Below are positions 9,498-22,900 of a stretch of 64,000 bases of DNA, piece by piece. The notes below the pieces were generated by a model. The model was not told where the DNA came from and searched no databases. It saw only the letters and a list, made by a program, of their open reading frames with translations. The DNA comes from Bradyrhizobium ottawaense (GTDB taxonomy: Bacteria; Pseudomonadota; Alphaproteobacteria; Rhizobiales; Xanthobacteraceae). The stretch is taken from positions 6,610,001 to 6,674,000 of the forward strand of contig NZ_CP029425.2 of NCBI RefSeq assembly GCF_002278135.3. Direction: 5' to 3'. Numbering within the stretch: the stretch's first letter is position 1; every line of letters starts with the position of its first letter. The position numbers and the translations under genes were made by a program.

Positions 9498-9558
9498 CGT
9501 GGAGCCTTGGTTCGCGACGGCTCGCCTATCGGACCATGGGCATCGACCTCGAGCGGAT

Positions 9559-9837
9559 CTAGTTGAGCAAGCGGGGCTTTTCCAGCCGCGCACGTGTTTC
9601 AGCCATCCAATCGTTCCAGGCTCGCTCGTGCTTGACGTAAAGCTCCAGCCAGCGCTCCCCATGTCTGTCCTGGCGGACACGGCGCGCCTCGACAAGCAAA
9701 TCGGCGCCGGGGCGGGAGCTCGGATTATCCAGCGCTTCGAACTCGACCGTCTCCGAGATCGTCAGCCCGACAAGCACGCGTTGTCCGGCGCCATCGACGA
9801 TGTAACGCCGCGGCGCATCCTTCTTGGGTTCGCTCAT
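9559..9837 (-). CDS. Small hypothetical protein, unknown function
   Basis: A 92-residue product from the ATG at 9837 (MSEPKKDAPRRYIVDGAGQR); a second ATG at 9852 would add five residues. It is charged and soluble, with a beta-rich first half (RYIVDGAGQRVLVGLTISET) and an Arg/Trp-rich helical second half (ERWLELYVKHERAWNDWM). There is no signal peptide or membrane segment. I do not recognise a characterised family. It converges on the phosphatase gene with a 61-bp gap. Codon pattern and a defined start make it a credible gene. Confidence 0.55.
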   Translation of the reverse strand: MSEPKKDAPRRYIVDGAGQRVLVGLTISETVEFEALDNPSSRPGADLLVEARRVRQDRHGERWLELYVKHERAWNDWMAETRARLEKPRLLN

Positions 9838-9890
9838 CTCGTCATGCCCCATTCGTACCAGTGAGATCCCGCCAGCGAATCGGACGTTGC

Positions 9891-10064
9891 CTAAAAGGCT
9901 CGTCGGGCGTGGCCGAACGTCGAGGTGGGAGTCGGTCCGGTCATTCGGCGCGAGGCGCCGCGGGATGAGCTCGCAGGGCTTCGTTGCACGCGCCAAGCGC
10001 GTAGCGCGTATCCCAAGGTGAGGCCAGCGCCGAAGATGAAAGCGGAGAGGAATGCAGAAGTCAT
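9891..10064 (-). CDS. Small single-helix membrane protein
   Basis: This 57-residue product begins MTSAFLSAFIFGAGLTLGYA, one hydrophobic segment with small residues, followed by RAWRVQR and a basic Ser/Arg-rich tail. Short proteins of this layout are common in alphaproteobacterial genomes, usually unannotated. It lies upstream of and in the same orientation as the 92-residue gene, 53 bp away, and may share its transcript. No function can be assigned. The ribosome site is weak. Confidence 0.4.
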   Translation of the reverse strand: MTSAFLSAFIFGAGLTLGYALRAWRVQRSPASSSRGASRRMTGPTPTSTFGHARRAF

Positions 10065-10217
10065 AGGAGTCGCCCTAGATAGTCCGGGACTCATCAAGAG
10101 CGAGCAGTGTGTCGACATCATGGTTCTTGCCGACTTCGGGCGCCGAAAGATTGTTCATGCCTGACCTCTTACGTGCATGCGGCATAACTCGTGCATCAAA
10201 CTCTGCGATCAAGATCG

Positions 10218-10243
10218 CTCTATTAGAGTCACTCTATATAGAG
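10218..10243. promoter_or_regulatory. Tandem palindromes, candidate operator
   Basis: Two palindromes built from the same half-sites lie end to end: CTCTATTAGAG (10218-10228) and CTCTATATAGAG (10232-10243). Their centres are about 14.5 bp apart. They lie 169 bp upstream of the small secreted-protein gene at 10412, in an otherwise empty 347-bp gap (10065-10411). Paired CTCTA/TAGAG half-sites suggest a dimeric repressor or activator; no regulator gene is adjacent. Confidence 0.4.
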
Positions 10244-10411
10244 AGATGCCTTCGCGATCCTGTTCTGTCCAAAGGCTGCTGCCGTCGAACGGGACCTGGC
10301 ACGCCTTCCCACGAACAGGAAATTTCGGGCCAACCGACCAATCCATGCCCTTGCAACCATTCGGGACCCGTCGCATTATTTCGCATCTCATATTACGAGG
10401 GATTCAATCCA

Positions 10412-10678
10412 ATGACCGTCCGCGCTCTTATTCCATCCATTGCCCTGTCCGCTCTCGGCCTCGTTTTGACAGCATCCGTAGCGCCGGCCGCCGAGCTCGC
10501 GCTTGCGCCGGCACATCAGCGGGCGGCCTACGCCCAAACCGGGGTCGTGCTGTGGGATGACGTCTATCCGCCCGCGATCTACGGCCCGCAGCTTCGCTCC
10601 GTCGAGGAAGTCGCCGCCATGAAGGCGCAGGCGCGTCCAGTGTCCCAACGCTGGTGGGGCTATTGGTACGTTCGGTGA
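10412..10678 (+). CDS. Small secreted protein, unknown function
   Basis: An 88-residue product from the ATG at 10412, preceded by GAGGGATTC. A signal peptide is clear (MTVRALIPSIALSALGLVLT, cleavage probably near APAAE). The mature part is about 60 residues with many aromatic residues (VVLWDDVYPPAIYGPQ, QRWWGYWYVR). I do not recognise the family. The gene stands alone, with tandem palindromes upstream and a strong terminator at 10750, so it is probably an independently regulated monocistronic unit. Confidence 0.65.
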   Translation: MTVRALIPSIALSALGLVLTASVAPAAELALAPAHQRAAYAQTGVVLWDDVYPPAIYGPQLRSVEEVAAMKAQARPVSQRWWGYWYVR

Positions 10679-10749
10679 GCGCGGGAACGCTTGGCTAAGA
10701 GCCTCCTGAGAGGCCAGCCACCTTCGACCCAGCGACCTTCGACTATAGA

Positions 10750-10786
10750 CCGCCGATCCACCGGATAGCCGGTGGCGGCGGTTTTT
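10750..10786 (+). terminator. Rho-independent terminator after the small secreted-protein gene
   Basis: The stem is formed by CCGCCG (10750-10755) plus CCACCGG (10758-10764) against CCGGTGG (1069-75 of the 10.7-kb line, 10769-10775) plus CGGCGG (10776-10781), with an AT bulge and an ATAG loop. TTTTT follows at 10782-10786. It is oriented for the rightward gene. Confidence 0.85.
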
Positions 10787-10922
10787 GCTTGGGCTCGCGC
10801 GGCGATTGCTTCGACGGTTTCACTCGGGTTGGAGCTCGTAAATCCCGGCGGCGACTGCCGGGACGACGGTTCCGGAGACAGACGGCGGGACCGGCGACGC
10901 CTGCTCCAAAGCGGGCTTGCTC

Positions 10923-13900
10923 TCAAGCCAACAGGAAGTTGCCGTTGTGCAGCGTGCCCGTGACATTTTGCAGGCTCACGTCCATATCGCTCGTTCCGTC
11001 GCCGTCGATATCGATCTGAAGATAGTCGTTACCCGGCCCGGAATTCTGCAGGTGAGCCGAAGCCTGGTTGGCACCGAGCAGCGCCGCATTCTCCACGTAC
11101 TCGATGTGACCGCCAGCGACGCTAATGCCCGAGAACGTAAAGCTGTCATTATCGGCGTCGAAATTGTGAATGGTATCGGCAGCGCCGGCGGCGGAATCCG
11201 CGGTGCTGACGAAGCGGAAGTTGTCATGGCCCGCGCTGGCGAAGATCTCATCCGCACCCGCGCCGGCAGTGATCGTCGTGTTACCTGACGCATTGCCGAT
11301 CGTGATCCTGTCGAAATTCGCGGCGGCATTGACGGTTTCGACGTTGGTCACCGTGATGTCGTAGACATTCGCGCTGAAGTTCAGAGTGTCGTTGCCGCCG
11401 CCGAGATTGATCACGTTCGCCGGGCTGCCCTGCAACGTCAGAATGTCGTCCGACGAGCTCCCGTTGAGCAGATTCACGTTCCACAGATTGTCGAACGAAT
11501 TGCTGCCTGCGGCGAGATTCAGGACGTTGGTCCCTTCGCCGAGATTGACCGACACCCCGGACACTGTATTCAGAAGCGTGACCGTATCGTCCGACGGGTT
11601 GAGATTGCCGGTGAAATCACTGCCGTTGAGGTTTTCGACGCCACTGATGCTGACCGAATTCACTCCATTGGCGAGCGACACCAGATCGTTTCCACCGCCC
11701 ATGTCGATGACGATGCCATCGACATTGTTCGTCAAGCTGAGTGAATTGTCGCCCGAATTTCCGTTGATGTGCTCGACGCCGGTCGCGGCGAATGCAGCGA
11801 AGTTTCCGTTGAGGGCGATCGTATCCTCGCCGCCGCCAAGGTCGATCGCGACGCCGTTGACCGCTGCGATCGCACCGGTGACAGTCAAGGTGTCGTCGCT
11901 CGCGGTTCCGTTCACGTGATTGACGTCGTAGATGTTCACGAACGAGTTCGCGCCGGCAGCGAGGTTCATCGTATTGTCGCCGTTGCCGAGGCTGATGTTC
12001 AGGCCCGTCACCGTCGTCGACAAGGTGAGTACGTCGTTGACGCCGGGCGTCGCACCGAAATCGGATCCGCCGACCCCCTCGACGCCGATCAGGCTAAGCG
12101 TGTTGGCGCCGCCCGCGAGATTGAGCTGATCATTGCCACCCCCGAGGTCGACGACCAGTCCGTTGGCGGTCGTCGTGAGGTTGACGAACTCGTCGTTGCC
12201 GCTGCCGACCAGGTTTTCGACACCCGAGAGATTGAGCGTGTAGCCGTTACCGAAGGTGCCGTTGAGCAGGACGGTATCCCCCGTCCCGGCTCCCAGATTG
12301 ATCCCGTGTCCGAAGATATTGGCTCCGACGCGAAGATAATCATCGCCAGCCGTTCCGCTCACGGGTGCCGTGTTAGAGAACTGTTGCGTCGAGAGATCGA
12401 TCGGACTCGCCAACGAGCCCGATGACAGCAACACGATGGCGTCGCTGAACTGCAGCGCTTCGACGTTGGTCAGACCGTCGGTGCCGTCACGGTTCACGAC
12501 ATTGTCCTGAACCTGGATCGTTCCAGCCGTCGTGACGGTGTATTGCGATTGCGTACCCGAGAAGATCACCATGTCGGTGCCGGCGTCGCCGTCGATCGTA
12601 TCGTTGCCGCCCTGGCCGGTGATGCCGTCGTTGCCGCCACCTGCGTTGATCGTGTCGCCACTGCCGCCGCCGAAGAAGAACTCGTTATTCGAGCTGCCGA
12701 CCAGCGTGTCGGCCTGGTTCGAACCCTGGACGCTGTTGACGCCTCCCGTGATGAAGTCGGCGCCGGCCGCACCGCTCACAAGTCCCGTCGAAAGGTCGAC
12801 GGAAACTCCGCCCCCGCTCGCCTGGGAATACGAGACCCGCGTATTGCCGTTACCGGTGATGGTATCGTTGCCGAGCAGGCCTTCGAACAGGTTGAAGGTA
12901 CCGAACGATCCTGCCGAGGTGACGCCGGTGAAGCCTGTGGCATTGTAGGTGTCGTTCAGGTTGCTGCCGGTCGCACTGTTGACGCCTACATAGGTGTCAG
13001 TGCCGATTGAGCCGCCGCCGGTCGCAGTCCCCGCCTGCAGGTTGATGGTCACGGCATCGGTGGCGCTGGAATAGATGATCCGGGTGTTACCGTTGCCGGT
13101 GATCGTGTCGTTGCCGGCCAGGCCTTCGAACTGGTTGAAGTTGCCGTTGTTGCCGACGTTGTTGGTTGCACCGTTCTGGAAACCGACGGCGCAAAAATTC
13201 GTGGCCGTGAAGACGTCGTTGAAAGTGGTGCCCTGGGCGCCCTCGATCCCGCGGAACGTATCATTGCCGATCGAGCCGTCGCCGGTCGCGGTGCCCGCCG
13301 TGAAGTTGATCGTCACCGCGCCGGTGGAGAAGTAGATGTTGTTGTAGCTGATGATGTCGAAGCCGCCGCGGCCGTCGATGAAGTCGTCGCCGGCAAGGCC
13401 GGTGAACGTTTCCGTCGCCGTGGTGGTGTTGCTACCGCTGATGGTGTCGTTGAACATCGAGGCCATCACGGCGTTGACGCCGCTGAACGTATCGTTGCCC
13501 GTGGACAAGTCACCGCTTGCGGTACCTGCCAGCAGATCGACCGTCACCGCGCCGGTGGCGTTGGTGAATGCAACGCGCGTGTTGCCGTTACCGGTGATGC
13601 TGTCGTTGCCACCCATGCCGATGAATTCGTTGAACGTCCCGTTGGAACCGGCATTCTGGCTGCTTCCGGTGAAACCAGCGGCGTTGAAGACGTCCGCAGC
13701 GTTCGAGCCGCGCACGGACTCGACCGATCGCAGCGTGTCGGTGCCGACCGTCGCGGCGTCGCCCGTCACGGTTCCCGAGGCCAGTTGAACGTTGATCCCG
13801 CCCACCGCGGCCGGATCGAGCGCGTAGTCCGCCCGGTCGAAACCAGCCCGGCCGTCGATGAAGTCATCGCCGGCGCGGCCTTCGAACGTTTCCACGGTTC

Positions 13901-16900
13901 CTGGGCCATTGGCACTGCCGAGCAGTTGGTCGCCAGATCCAGAGCCGACGACACCCGCAAAGCCCGAACCCACCAAGGTATCGGTACCGACCGAGGCATC
14001 TCCCGCCGCCGAGTGGGCCGTCAGATCGACGGTCACGCTGCCCGTTGCATTGGCATACGAGATGCGCGTCAGGAGCGCACCCAGGCTGTTCATCGCTCCC
14101 GTGATGCTGTCGTCCCCGCCGCGGCCTTCGAACTCGTTGAAGCCCACATTGGTGCCGGCAATGCCGGTATCGCCCGCAAAGCCGGTCGCGTTGAACGTGT
14201 CGGCATAGTCGCTGCCCACGATCCCCTCGACGTTCGCCAGCGTGTCCGTGCCGACCCCTGGACCTGTCACGGAGCCTGCCGCGAGATTTGCGGTAATGCC
14301 GCCCGTTGCCGCGACATAGTCGGCGCGGTCGAAGCCGAGGCCGCCGTCGAGCAGATCATTGCCGTCGAGGCCCTTGAGGCGATCGTTGCCCGCAAGGCCA
14401 CTCAGATTGTCGGCGTAGGCGGTGCCGATAAGCGTATTTGCACCGGCGTCGCCGGTGAGGTGCACGCCCTGCCCCAGGATGAAGTCGGCAGCCGTGAGGT
14501 TCGACAGCGTCACGTTCAGCAGCGTGAGGGTGTCGCCATTGCCGAAGTTGATGACCGTGTTCGGCCCCTGTTGAGTGGCAAGCGCCTGAACGTCGGCAAG
14601 GGTCGAGACTCCAGGGATCCCCGTGAGGTCGATCTTGTCGGCGTCCGCCTGCAGGAAGTCGCCGGTGGTGTCCGCGCCGCCGCCGGCAGCGTAGACAAAG
14701 GTGTCTGCACCGATGCCGCCGTTCAGGCCGTCGTTGCCGGCACCACCGCTGAGCAGATCGTTGCCGCCGTTGCCGAACAGCTGGTCGTTGCCACCAGAAC
14801 CGGTAACCGTGTCGTTGAAGTTCGAGCCCGCAACGTTGGTCACCCCTCCCAAAATGGTGTCATGACCTACCGAACTATCGCCGTCCACAGTACCGTTTGC
14901 GAGGTTAACGGTCACGCCGCCGGTCGCGTTGGCGAACAGCAGCTGCGTGCTGCCGTTGCCGGTGATGAGGTCGTTGCCGGCAAGACCCTGGAAGGAATTG
15001 AAACCGATGAAGCCTGACGCGTCGTAAGTGTCGGCGAAATTGCCGCCATAAACGCTGTTGACGCCCGTGAAGGTGTCGTGCCCGACCGATACGTCACCCG
15101 TGATCGAGCCGGCGTTCAGGTTGACGGTGACGCCGCCGGTGGCATTCGTGTAGAGCAGCCGTGTGTTGCCGTTGCCGGTGATGGCATCATCGCCGCCGAG
15201 GCCCTCGAACTGGTTGAAGGTGCCGTTGTTGCCGATATTGAGCGCACCGGGCTGGCCATAGCCCGTCGCCACATAGGTGTCGGCGTAGCCCGTGCCCTGA
15301 ATGCCCTCGATCGAACGCAGCGTATCGGTCCCGATCGACCCGTCGCCGGTCGCCGTGCCTGCCGCCATGTCGATCGCGACGCCGCCCGTGACCGTGCTGA
15401 GGCTGTTGTAGATGGCAACGTCGAAGCCGCCGCGGCCGTCGATGTAGTCGTCGCCGCCAAGACCGGTGAAGTTGTTGTTGAAGCTGCTTCCGAGCAGCGT
15501 GTCGGCGAAGGTCGAGCCCTGCACCGCGTTGACGCCGGTGAAGGTGTCGGTGCCCTCGGTCGCCCCTGTCGCGCTGCCGGCAACCGTGACGGCATTCGTG
15601 GTCCCGACGACGCTGGTCTCGAGGTCAACGCTGACGCTCGAGGCCGCGATCTGGTAGTTCAGGCGGGTGGAGCCGTTGCCGATGATGGTGTCGTTGCCGC
15701 CGGCGCCGGCGAAGTCGTTGAAGGTCCCGGAGGAACCGACATTGGTCGCCCCGACCTGGCCGAAGCCGGTCGCGTCGAACGTGTCGTCGAAATTGGTGCC
15801 GCGCGCGGCCTCGACGCTGCGCAGCGTGTCGGTGCCGACCGTGGCGTCGCCGTTCACGGTGCCTGCGGCGAGGTGAACATAGATGCCGGACGTGGTCGTC
15901 GTGTCCGAATTGTAGGTGACCTGGTCGTAGCCGCCGCGGCCGTCGATATAGTCGTCGCCGCCGCGACCTTCATAGGTCTCGTAGGTGAAGGCCGCATTGT
16001 CGCTGCCGTAGATCGTGTCGTTGGAGGCCGAACCCCAGATCGTCGAGACGTTGGAGAAGGTGTCGTGGCCCACCGAGGCATCGCCATCCGCGGTCCCGGC
16101 CCCGATGTCGACGATGACCGCGCTGGTGGCGCTCAGATAGGACACTCGCGTCACTGCCTGTCCCAGGGCGTTGAGATCGCCGACGACGCTATCGTCGCCG
16201 CCGCGCCCTTCAAACTCGCTCTGGCCGGCGGCTACGCCGGGCAGACCGGTCGATCCGGTGAACCCGGCCGCATTGAACGTGTCGGCATAATTGCTGCCGA
16301 GGATCCCCTCGACATTCGCCAGCGTATCTGTGCCGACGCCCGGGCCGGTCACGGAGCCGGCCGCAAGATTGGCGGTGATGGCTCCCGTTGCATCGCCGTA
16401 ATCGGCGCGGTCGAAGCCCTGGCCGCCATCGAACTGGTCGTTGCCGCCGAGACCTTGCAGGACGTCGTTGCCGCCGAGGCCGCTCAAATTGTCGGCATAG
16501 ACTGTGCCGACCAGCGTGTTCGGATTGGCGTCGCCGATCAGGTGAACGCCCGGCGCGAAGATGAAATCCGCAGCAGTCAGGTTCGATAGGGTCACGTTCT
16601 GCAGCGTCAGGCTGTCGCCATTGCCGAAATTGATGAACGTGTTCGGTCCCTGCTGCGAGGCGATCGCCTGCACGTCAGCGAGGTTGTAGATACCTGCGCC
16701 CGAAAGGTCGATTTTGTCGGCTTGCGCATGCGAGAAGTCGCCGATGAAATCGGCACCACCGCCGCTCACATACACGAAGGTGTCGGCGCCGCCGTTGCCG
16801 AGCAGATTGTCGGCGCCGCTGCCCCCCTTCAGCGTATCGTTGAAGCCCGATCCGGACACGCCGTTGACGCCACCGGTGATGGTGTCATGCCCGACCGAGG

Positions 16901-19900
16901 CATCCCCATTGACGGTGCCGCTGGCGAGATCGACAACAACGCCGCCGGTCGCGTTGGCGAACAGCAGCTGCGTGCTGCCGTTGCCGGTGATGAGGTCGTT
17001 GCCGGCAAGACCCTGGAAGGAATTGAAACCGATGAAGCCTGACGCGTCGTAAGTGTCGGCGAAATTGCCGCCATAAACGCTGTTGACGCCCGTGAAGGTG
17101 TCGTGCCCGACCGACACATCACCCGTGACCGAGCCGGCGTTCAGGTTGACGGTGACGCCGCCGGTGGCATTCGTGTAGAGCAGCCGTGTGTTGCCGTTGC
17201 CGGTGATGGCATCATCGCCGCCGAGGCCCTCGAACTGGTTGAAGGTGCCGTTGTTGCCGATATTGAGCGCACCGGGCTGGCCATAGCCCGTCGCCACATA
17301 GGTGTCGGCGTAGCCCGTGCCCTGAATGCCCTCGATCGAACGCAGCGTATCGGTCCCGATCGACCCGTCGCCGGTCGCCGTGCCTGCCGCCATGTCGATC
17401 GCGACGCCGCCCGTGACCGTGCTGAGGCTGTTGTAGATGGCAACGTCGAAGCCGCCGCGGCCGTCGATGTAGTCGTCGCCGCCAAGACCGGTGAAGTTGT
17501 TGTTGAAGCTGCTTCCGAGCAGCGTGTCGGCGAAGGTCGAGCCCTGCACCGCGTTGACGCCGGTGAAGGTGTCGGTGCCCTCGGTCGCCCCTGTCGCGCT
17601 GCCGGCAACCGTGACGGCATTCGTGGTCCCGACGACGCTGGTCTCGAGGTCAACGCTGACGCTCGAGGCCGCGATCTGGTAGTTCAGGCGGGTGGAGCCG
17701 TTGCCGATGATGGTGTCGTTGCCGCCGGCGCCGGCGAAGTCGTTGAAGGTCCCGGAGGAACCGACATTGGTCGCCCCGACCTGGCCGAAGCCGGTCGCGT
17801 CGAACGTGTCGTCGAAATTGGTGCCGCGCGCGGCCTCGACGCTGCGCAGCGTGTCGGTGCCGACCGTGGCGTCGCCGTTCACGGTGCCTGCGGCGAGGTG
17901 AACATAGATGCCGGACGTGGTCGTCGTGTCCGAATTGTAGGTGACCTGGTCGTAGCCGCCGCGGCCGTCGATATAGTCGTCGCCGCCGCGACCTTCATAG
18001 GTCTCGTAGGTGAAGGCCGCATTGTCGCTGCCGTAGATCGTGTCGTTGGAGGCCGAACCCCAGATCGTCGAGACGTTGGAGAAGGTGTCGTGGCCCACCG
18101 AGGCATCGCCATCCGCGGTCCCGGCCCCGATGTCGACGATGACCGCGCTGGTGGCGCTCAGATAGGACACTCGCGTCACTGCCTGCCCCAGGGCGTTGAG
18201 ATCGCCGACGACGCTATCGTCGCCGCCGCGCCCTTCAAACTCGCTCTGGCCGGCGGCCACGCCGGGCAGACCGGTCGAGCCGGTAAACCCGGCCGCATTG
18301 AACGTATCGGCATAATCGCTGCCGACCACACCCTCGATGCCGATGAGCGTGTCTGTCCCGACGCCAGCTCCCGAGGCCGTCCCGGCCGCGAGGTTGACGG
18401 CGATGCCGCCGCTCGCATCGGTATAGATGGCGCGATCGAAGCCCGCACCGCCATCCAGAAGGTCGCTGCCGCCGAGGCCCTGGAGGCGGTCGTTGCCACC
18501 GAGACCGCTGATGGATTCGGCATCGGCGGTGCCGACGAGGTCGTTCGCGTTTCCGTCGCCGACGATCGGCGCGGCCGGCGCGCCGAACAGGAAATCGCTC
18601 GCCGTCAAGCTGCTCAGATTGACATTCTGAAGCGTGAGGCCGTCACCCGAGCTGAAGGTAATGACCGTGTTGGGGCCGCTCTGCACCGCATGCGCTTGCA
18701 GGTCAGAGAGGCTGAAGATGCCGTAGACCCCGGTCAGATCGAGCTTGTCCTGGCCATGGACGAAGTCCTGGATGAAGTCGAAGCCGCCGCCGCTCGCATA
18801 GACAAAGGTGTCCACGCCGGCGCCGCCACTGAGGAAGTCGTTGCCGGCACGACCATCCAGGATGTCGTTGCCGACGTTGCCGGAGAGACTGTCGTTGCTG
18901 GCGCTGCCGATGATGGTGTCGTTGAAATTGGACCCCAGGACATTGAACACGCCGCCCGTGATGGTGTCGTGGCCGACCGAGCCGTCGCCGTCGGCGGTGC
19001 CCGCAGTGAGGTTGACGGTCACGCCGGCAGTGGCGTTGTTGTACTGAATCTGCGTCGCGCCGTTGCCGGTGATCTGGTCGTTGCCGCCCTGCCCCTGGAA
19101 CGAGGTCCCGCTCGGACCAGAGAATCCCGTTGCGTCGAAGATGTCGGCAAAGTTGCTGCCCAGGGCGCTGTTGACGCCGGTGAACGTGTCGTGACCGGTC
19201 GAGCCGTCGCCGGTGGCGGTGCCGCCCGCGAGATTGATGGTCACCCCGCCGGTCGCGTTGGCGAAGATCAGGCGCGTGTTGCCGTTACCGGTGATGACGT
19301 CGTCACCGCTCAGCCCTTCGAACTGGTTGAAGGTCCCGTTGTTGCCGACATTCGCGCCGGCCACCCCGTAACCGGTCGCATCGTAGGTATCGTCGAAGTT
19401 GGTGCCCTGAACGCCCTCGATCGAACGAAGCGTATCCGTGCCGTTCGAGGCGTCTCCGGTGACGATGCCGGCCGCCATATTGACGGTGATGCTTCCCGTG
19501 ATGAAGAAGATGTTGTTGTAGGACGAGACGTCGAAGCCGCCGCGGCCGTCGATATAGTCGTTGCCGGCGAGGCCGGTGAAGTTGTCGTTGGTCGCCCCGC
19601 CCAGCAGCGTGTCATCGAACATCGAGGCCTGGACGGCGTTGACGCCGGTGAAATGATCGGTGCCGACGGATGAATCGCCGGTGGCGGTGCCGGTGACGAA
19701 GTCGACCTGGACTCCGGCCGTCGCGTTGTTGAAACCGAGCCGCGTGAAGCCGTTGCCGGTGATGGTGTCGTCACCGCCATTGCCGGTGAACTCGTTGAAC
19801 GTCCCGTTCGAGCCGGCGTTGACGCTGCCCGAGCCGAAACCGGTGGCATTGTAGGTATCGGCGAAGTTGGTGCCGCGGATCGCCTCGATCCCGCGCAACG

Positions 19901-22900
19901 TATCCGTGCCGACGGTCGAATCGCCGGTGACGGATCCGGCGGCGAGATTGACCGTAATTCCCGTCGTGGTGTTCGGATCGACGTTGTAGTCCACACGGTC
20001 GTAGCCACCGCGGCCGTCGATGTAGTCGTTGCCCGCAAAGCCCGAATACACCTCTGCGGTGAACATCGGATTGTTGCTGCCCAGAATCGTGTCGTTATGC
20101 GCGGAGCCCCAGACGCCGTTGAAGCCGGACCCGACGAGGGTGTCGTGGCCCACCGATGCATCGCCTTGGGCATAGCCGGCGACGAGATCCACCGTCACCG
20201 CGCCGGTGGCGCTGACATAGGAGACGCGCGTCAGCTCGGCGCCCTGGCTGTTGGTGTTGCTGATGATGGTGTCGTCGCCGCCTCTGCCTTCGAACTCGTT
20301 GTAGCCGACAGGGCTACCCGGGACATGGGCGTCGCCGGTGAAGCCCGCCGCGTTGAATGTATCGGCAAAGTCGCTGCCGACGGCAGCTTCGATGTTGACG
20401 AGGGTGTCCGTCCCCACGCCGGCGCCGGACGCCGTTCCGGCCGCCAGATCGATGGTGACGCCGCCGGTTGCATCGGTATAGAGGGCGCGGTCAAAGCCCG
20501 GGCCACCGTCGAGGATATCGTCACCCGAACCGCCGCCGAGATAGTCCTTGCCAGCACCGCCAAAGAGGATGTCGTTTCCGTCGCCACCGCTGATGCGATC
20601 GTTGCCGTCCTGGCCATCGATCAGATCGTTGCCTGTTCCGCCCGAAAGCAGGTCATCGCCGAGCGAGCCGAACAGGGCATTCCCGACCGGGGTCAGCACG
20701 GCATTCGAAACCTCCGTGTCCAGATTTTCGACAAAGCGGTCTGTGAGCTGATCAATCGATTGTTGATCCGAAAAATTCGTCGCAGCCAGCTGGTCGGCGG
20801 CCGCACCTTGAGCGACCTGACCGGCCTGCGCCAGCTCGGTGACGTTCGTGGCCCCCTGAATGCTGTCGTTCGCGGCAGCAACGACCTCGATAACCGTCGC
20901 GGCGGCCGCCGCGTCGACGCCGGAGGACGTGACGACGCTCTGAACCGTTTCCGAAGACGCCAGATCGAAGACGGGCGCGCCGGGGCCGCTCAGAGACGCC
21001 GTAATAGCGCTTGCAATGGCTGTAATGACCGCGCCCGTCTCCACGCCGACGGCCGACACCTGGGCGACCGTGCTTTGGACCTGGATAGCCGCCGCAAGCA
21101 CCGCCGTTGCCGTCGGATCGCCATTCACCGCAGCGGGCACCGGATCGTACGACAGCAGGTCAATGGGGTTGGCAGGATCAGAGGCGAGATCGACGTTGAA
21201 CGCGGCCGCAATGGCGTTGATGGCTTGGTCCACCGTCAGCGGATGCTCGTCGTTTGCCGTGCTGTCGACCAGTGCGGCGATCAGCGTCGTCAGCGGAGTG
21301 ATGACGGTGGAGCCCTCCGGCGCCCTCAGCACGCCGGCGACCTGCAATCCCGTCGAGATATCGACGCCGCCGATACTCACGAGCGGACCGGAGCCGCCCG
21401 CCAACGTAAAACTGCCGTCAGCCCGTGTCGTCGTGTGCGCCTCGCCTGCGTCGAGTATTCCGTTGTTGTTGGCGTCAGCAAATACGGTTGCGCCGCCGAT
21501 ATAGCCGTCGATATCCAGCGCGTTGATCTCGTTGGCACCGGACGTCACGGTCAGCGCGAGCTCGGCCGAGCTCACCGCCTGATGAACGCCGTCGTCGGAG
21601 ATGGCGGTGACCTGCAGGGTGAACGGATCCGCGCTGCCGACGGCATGGTTCGGGATCAGGACGACGTTCTGGATTGAGTCGCCCGTCACGAGCCAGGCGC
21701 CGTCCCCGATCGCTGCGCCGTTCTGGACCGTAAAGCTCGACGGCACCCCCTCGATCTTCACCGACAAGGTGCTGCCCAGATCGACCTTGTCGGCCGCTAT
21801 GTGAAGCGTGATGTTTCCGTCGGCGGCGCCCGACGAGTCCTGTACGCTCAGATTCGGTGCGTCCTGCGCGCCATGGATATCGAAGCTGATATTCTTGGTC
21901 GTGCCGTCGACGGACGTGACCGTGAAAGTCTCCGTCTTGGTGTCATTGGCGCCGAGATACTGAATAGCGGCGTTGTCGACCGAATAGGTGTAGTGGCCGT
22001 CGGCCAGCAGCGTCACCGTGCCGAGGTTGCCTTGTGCCGTGATCTCGCTGGCCTGGAACGCGGCCTGGTTCTGGTCGGCATCGACGATGGACAGCTGCCC
22101 GGACGCTGTCAGTTGGCCGTCCTCGGTGACCTCGTGATCCCCGACATTGCCAATGGTCGCGCCGTCATTCTCGCCGTGGATCGTGAACGTGACGTCCTTG
22201 GAGGTGCCATCCTGAGAGGTGACCCGGAACGTATCGATCTTGGTTTCGCCGGCTCCGAGATATTGCGCGGCGTTGTTGGCGACAGCGTAGGTGTAGCCGC
22301 CGTTGGCCGAGAGGTTCAGCGTGCCGAGATTGCCCGGCCCTGTGAGCACGCCGGCCTGGAATGACGACTGGCCCGCATCCGGGTCGCTGACCGAGATGCT
22401 GCCCACCGCGGTCAGATTCCCGGCGTTGTTCGCCGCAAGGTCTTCCGTCACGTCCGCAATGGTGGGATCGCCGATCGTCGCCGCGTGATTGCCGCCGGCC
22501 GGGCCATGAACGGTGAAGCTGACCTGCTTGGTGGTGCCATCGACAGCGGTCACGGTGAAGGTGTCGACCTTGACGGCGCCGGCCGCCAGATTGTGCGCAG
22601 CACTTTCGGCCACGACGTAGACATAGCTGCCGTCGCCCGACAGCAGCAGGAAGCCCAGATTGCCGGCAGCGGAGCCAACGGCCGGCTTGAACGCCGCCTC
22701 GCCCTGATCAACATCCGTGATGCCGATGCTGCCGGACGCGGTGAGCACGAGCGCCGACGGATTGTCGTAGACGTCGTGAACCGTGGGTGTGCCGATCACC
22801 GCTGCGTCATTGACGCCCTTGATGACGAAAGAGACCTGCTTGGCCGTGCCGTCGAACGACTTGACGGTGAAGGTTTCGACCTTGGTGTCCCCCGCACCGA

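Noticed and set aside
15078..19673. Long rightward open frames (503 and 856 codons) opposite the giant repeat gene
   Set aside because: They mirror the Gly/Asp/Thr-rich repeat codons of the opposite strand, which rarely give stops. Their translations are Val/Gly/Asp/Arg strings without motif, and they repeat because the sense gene repeats.
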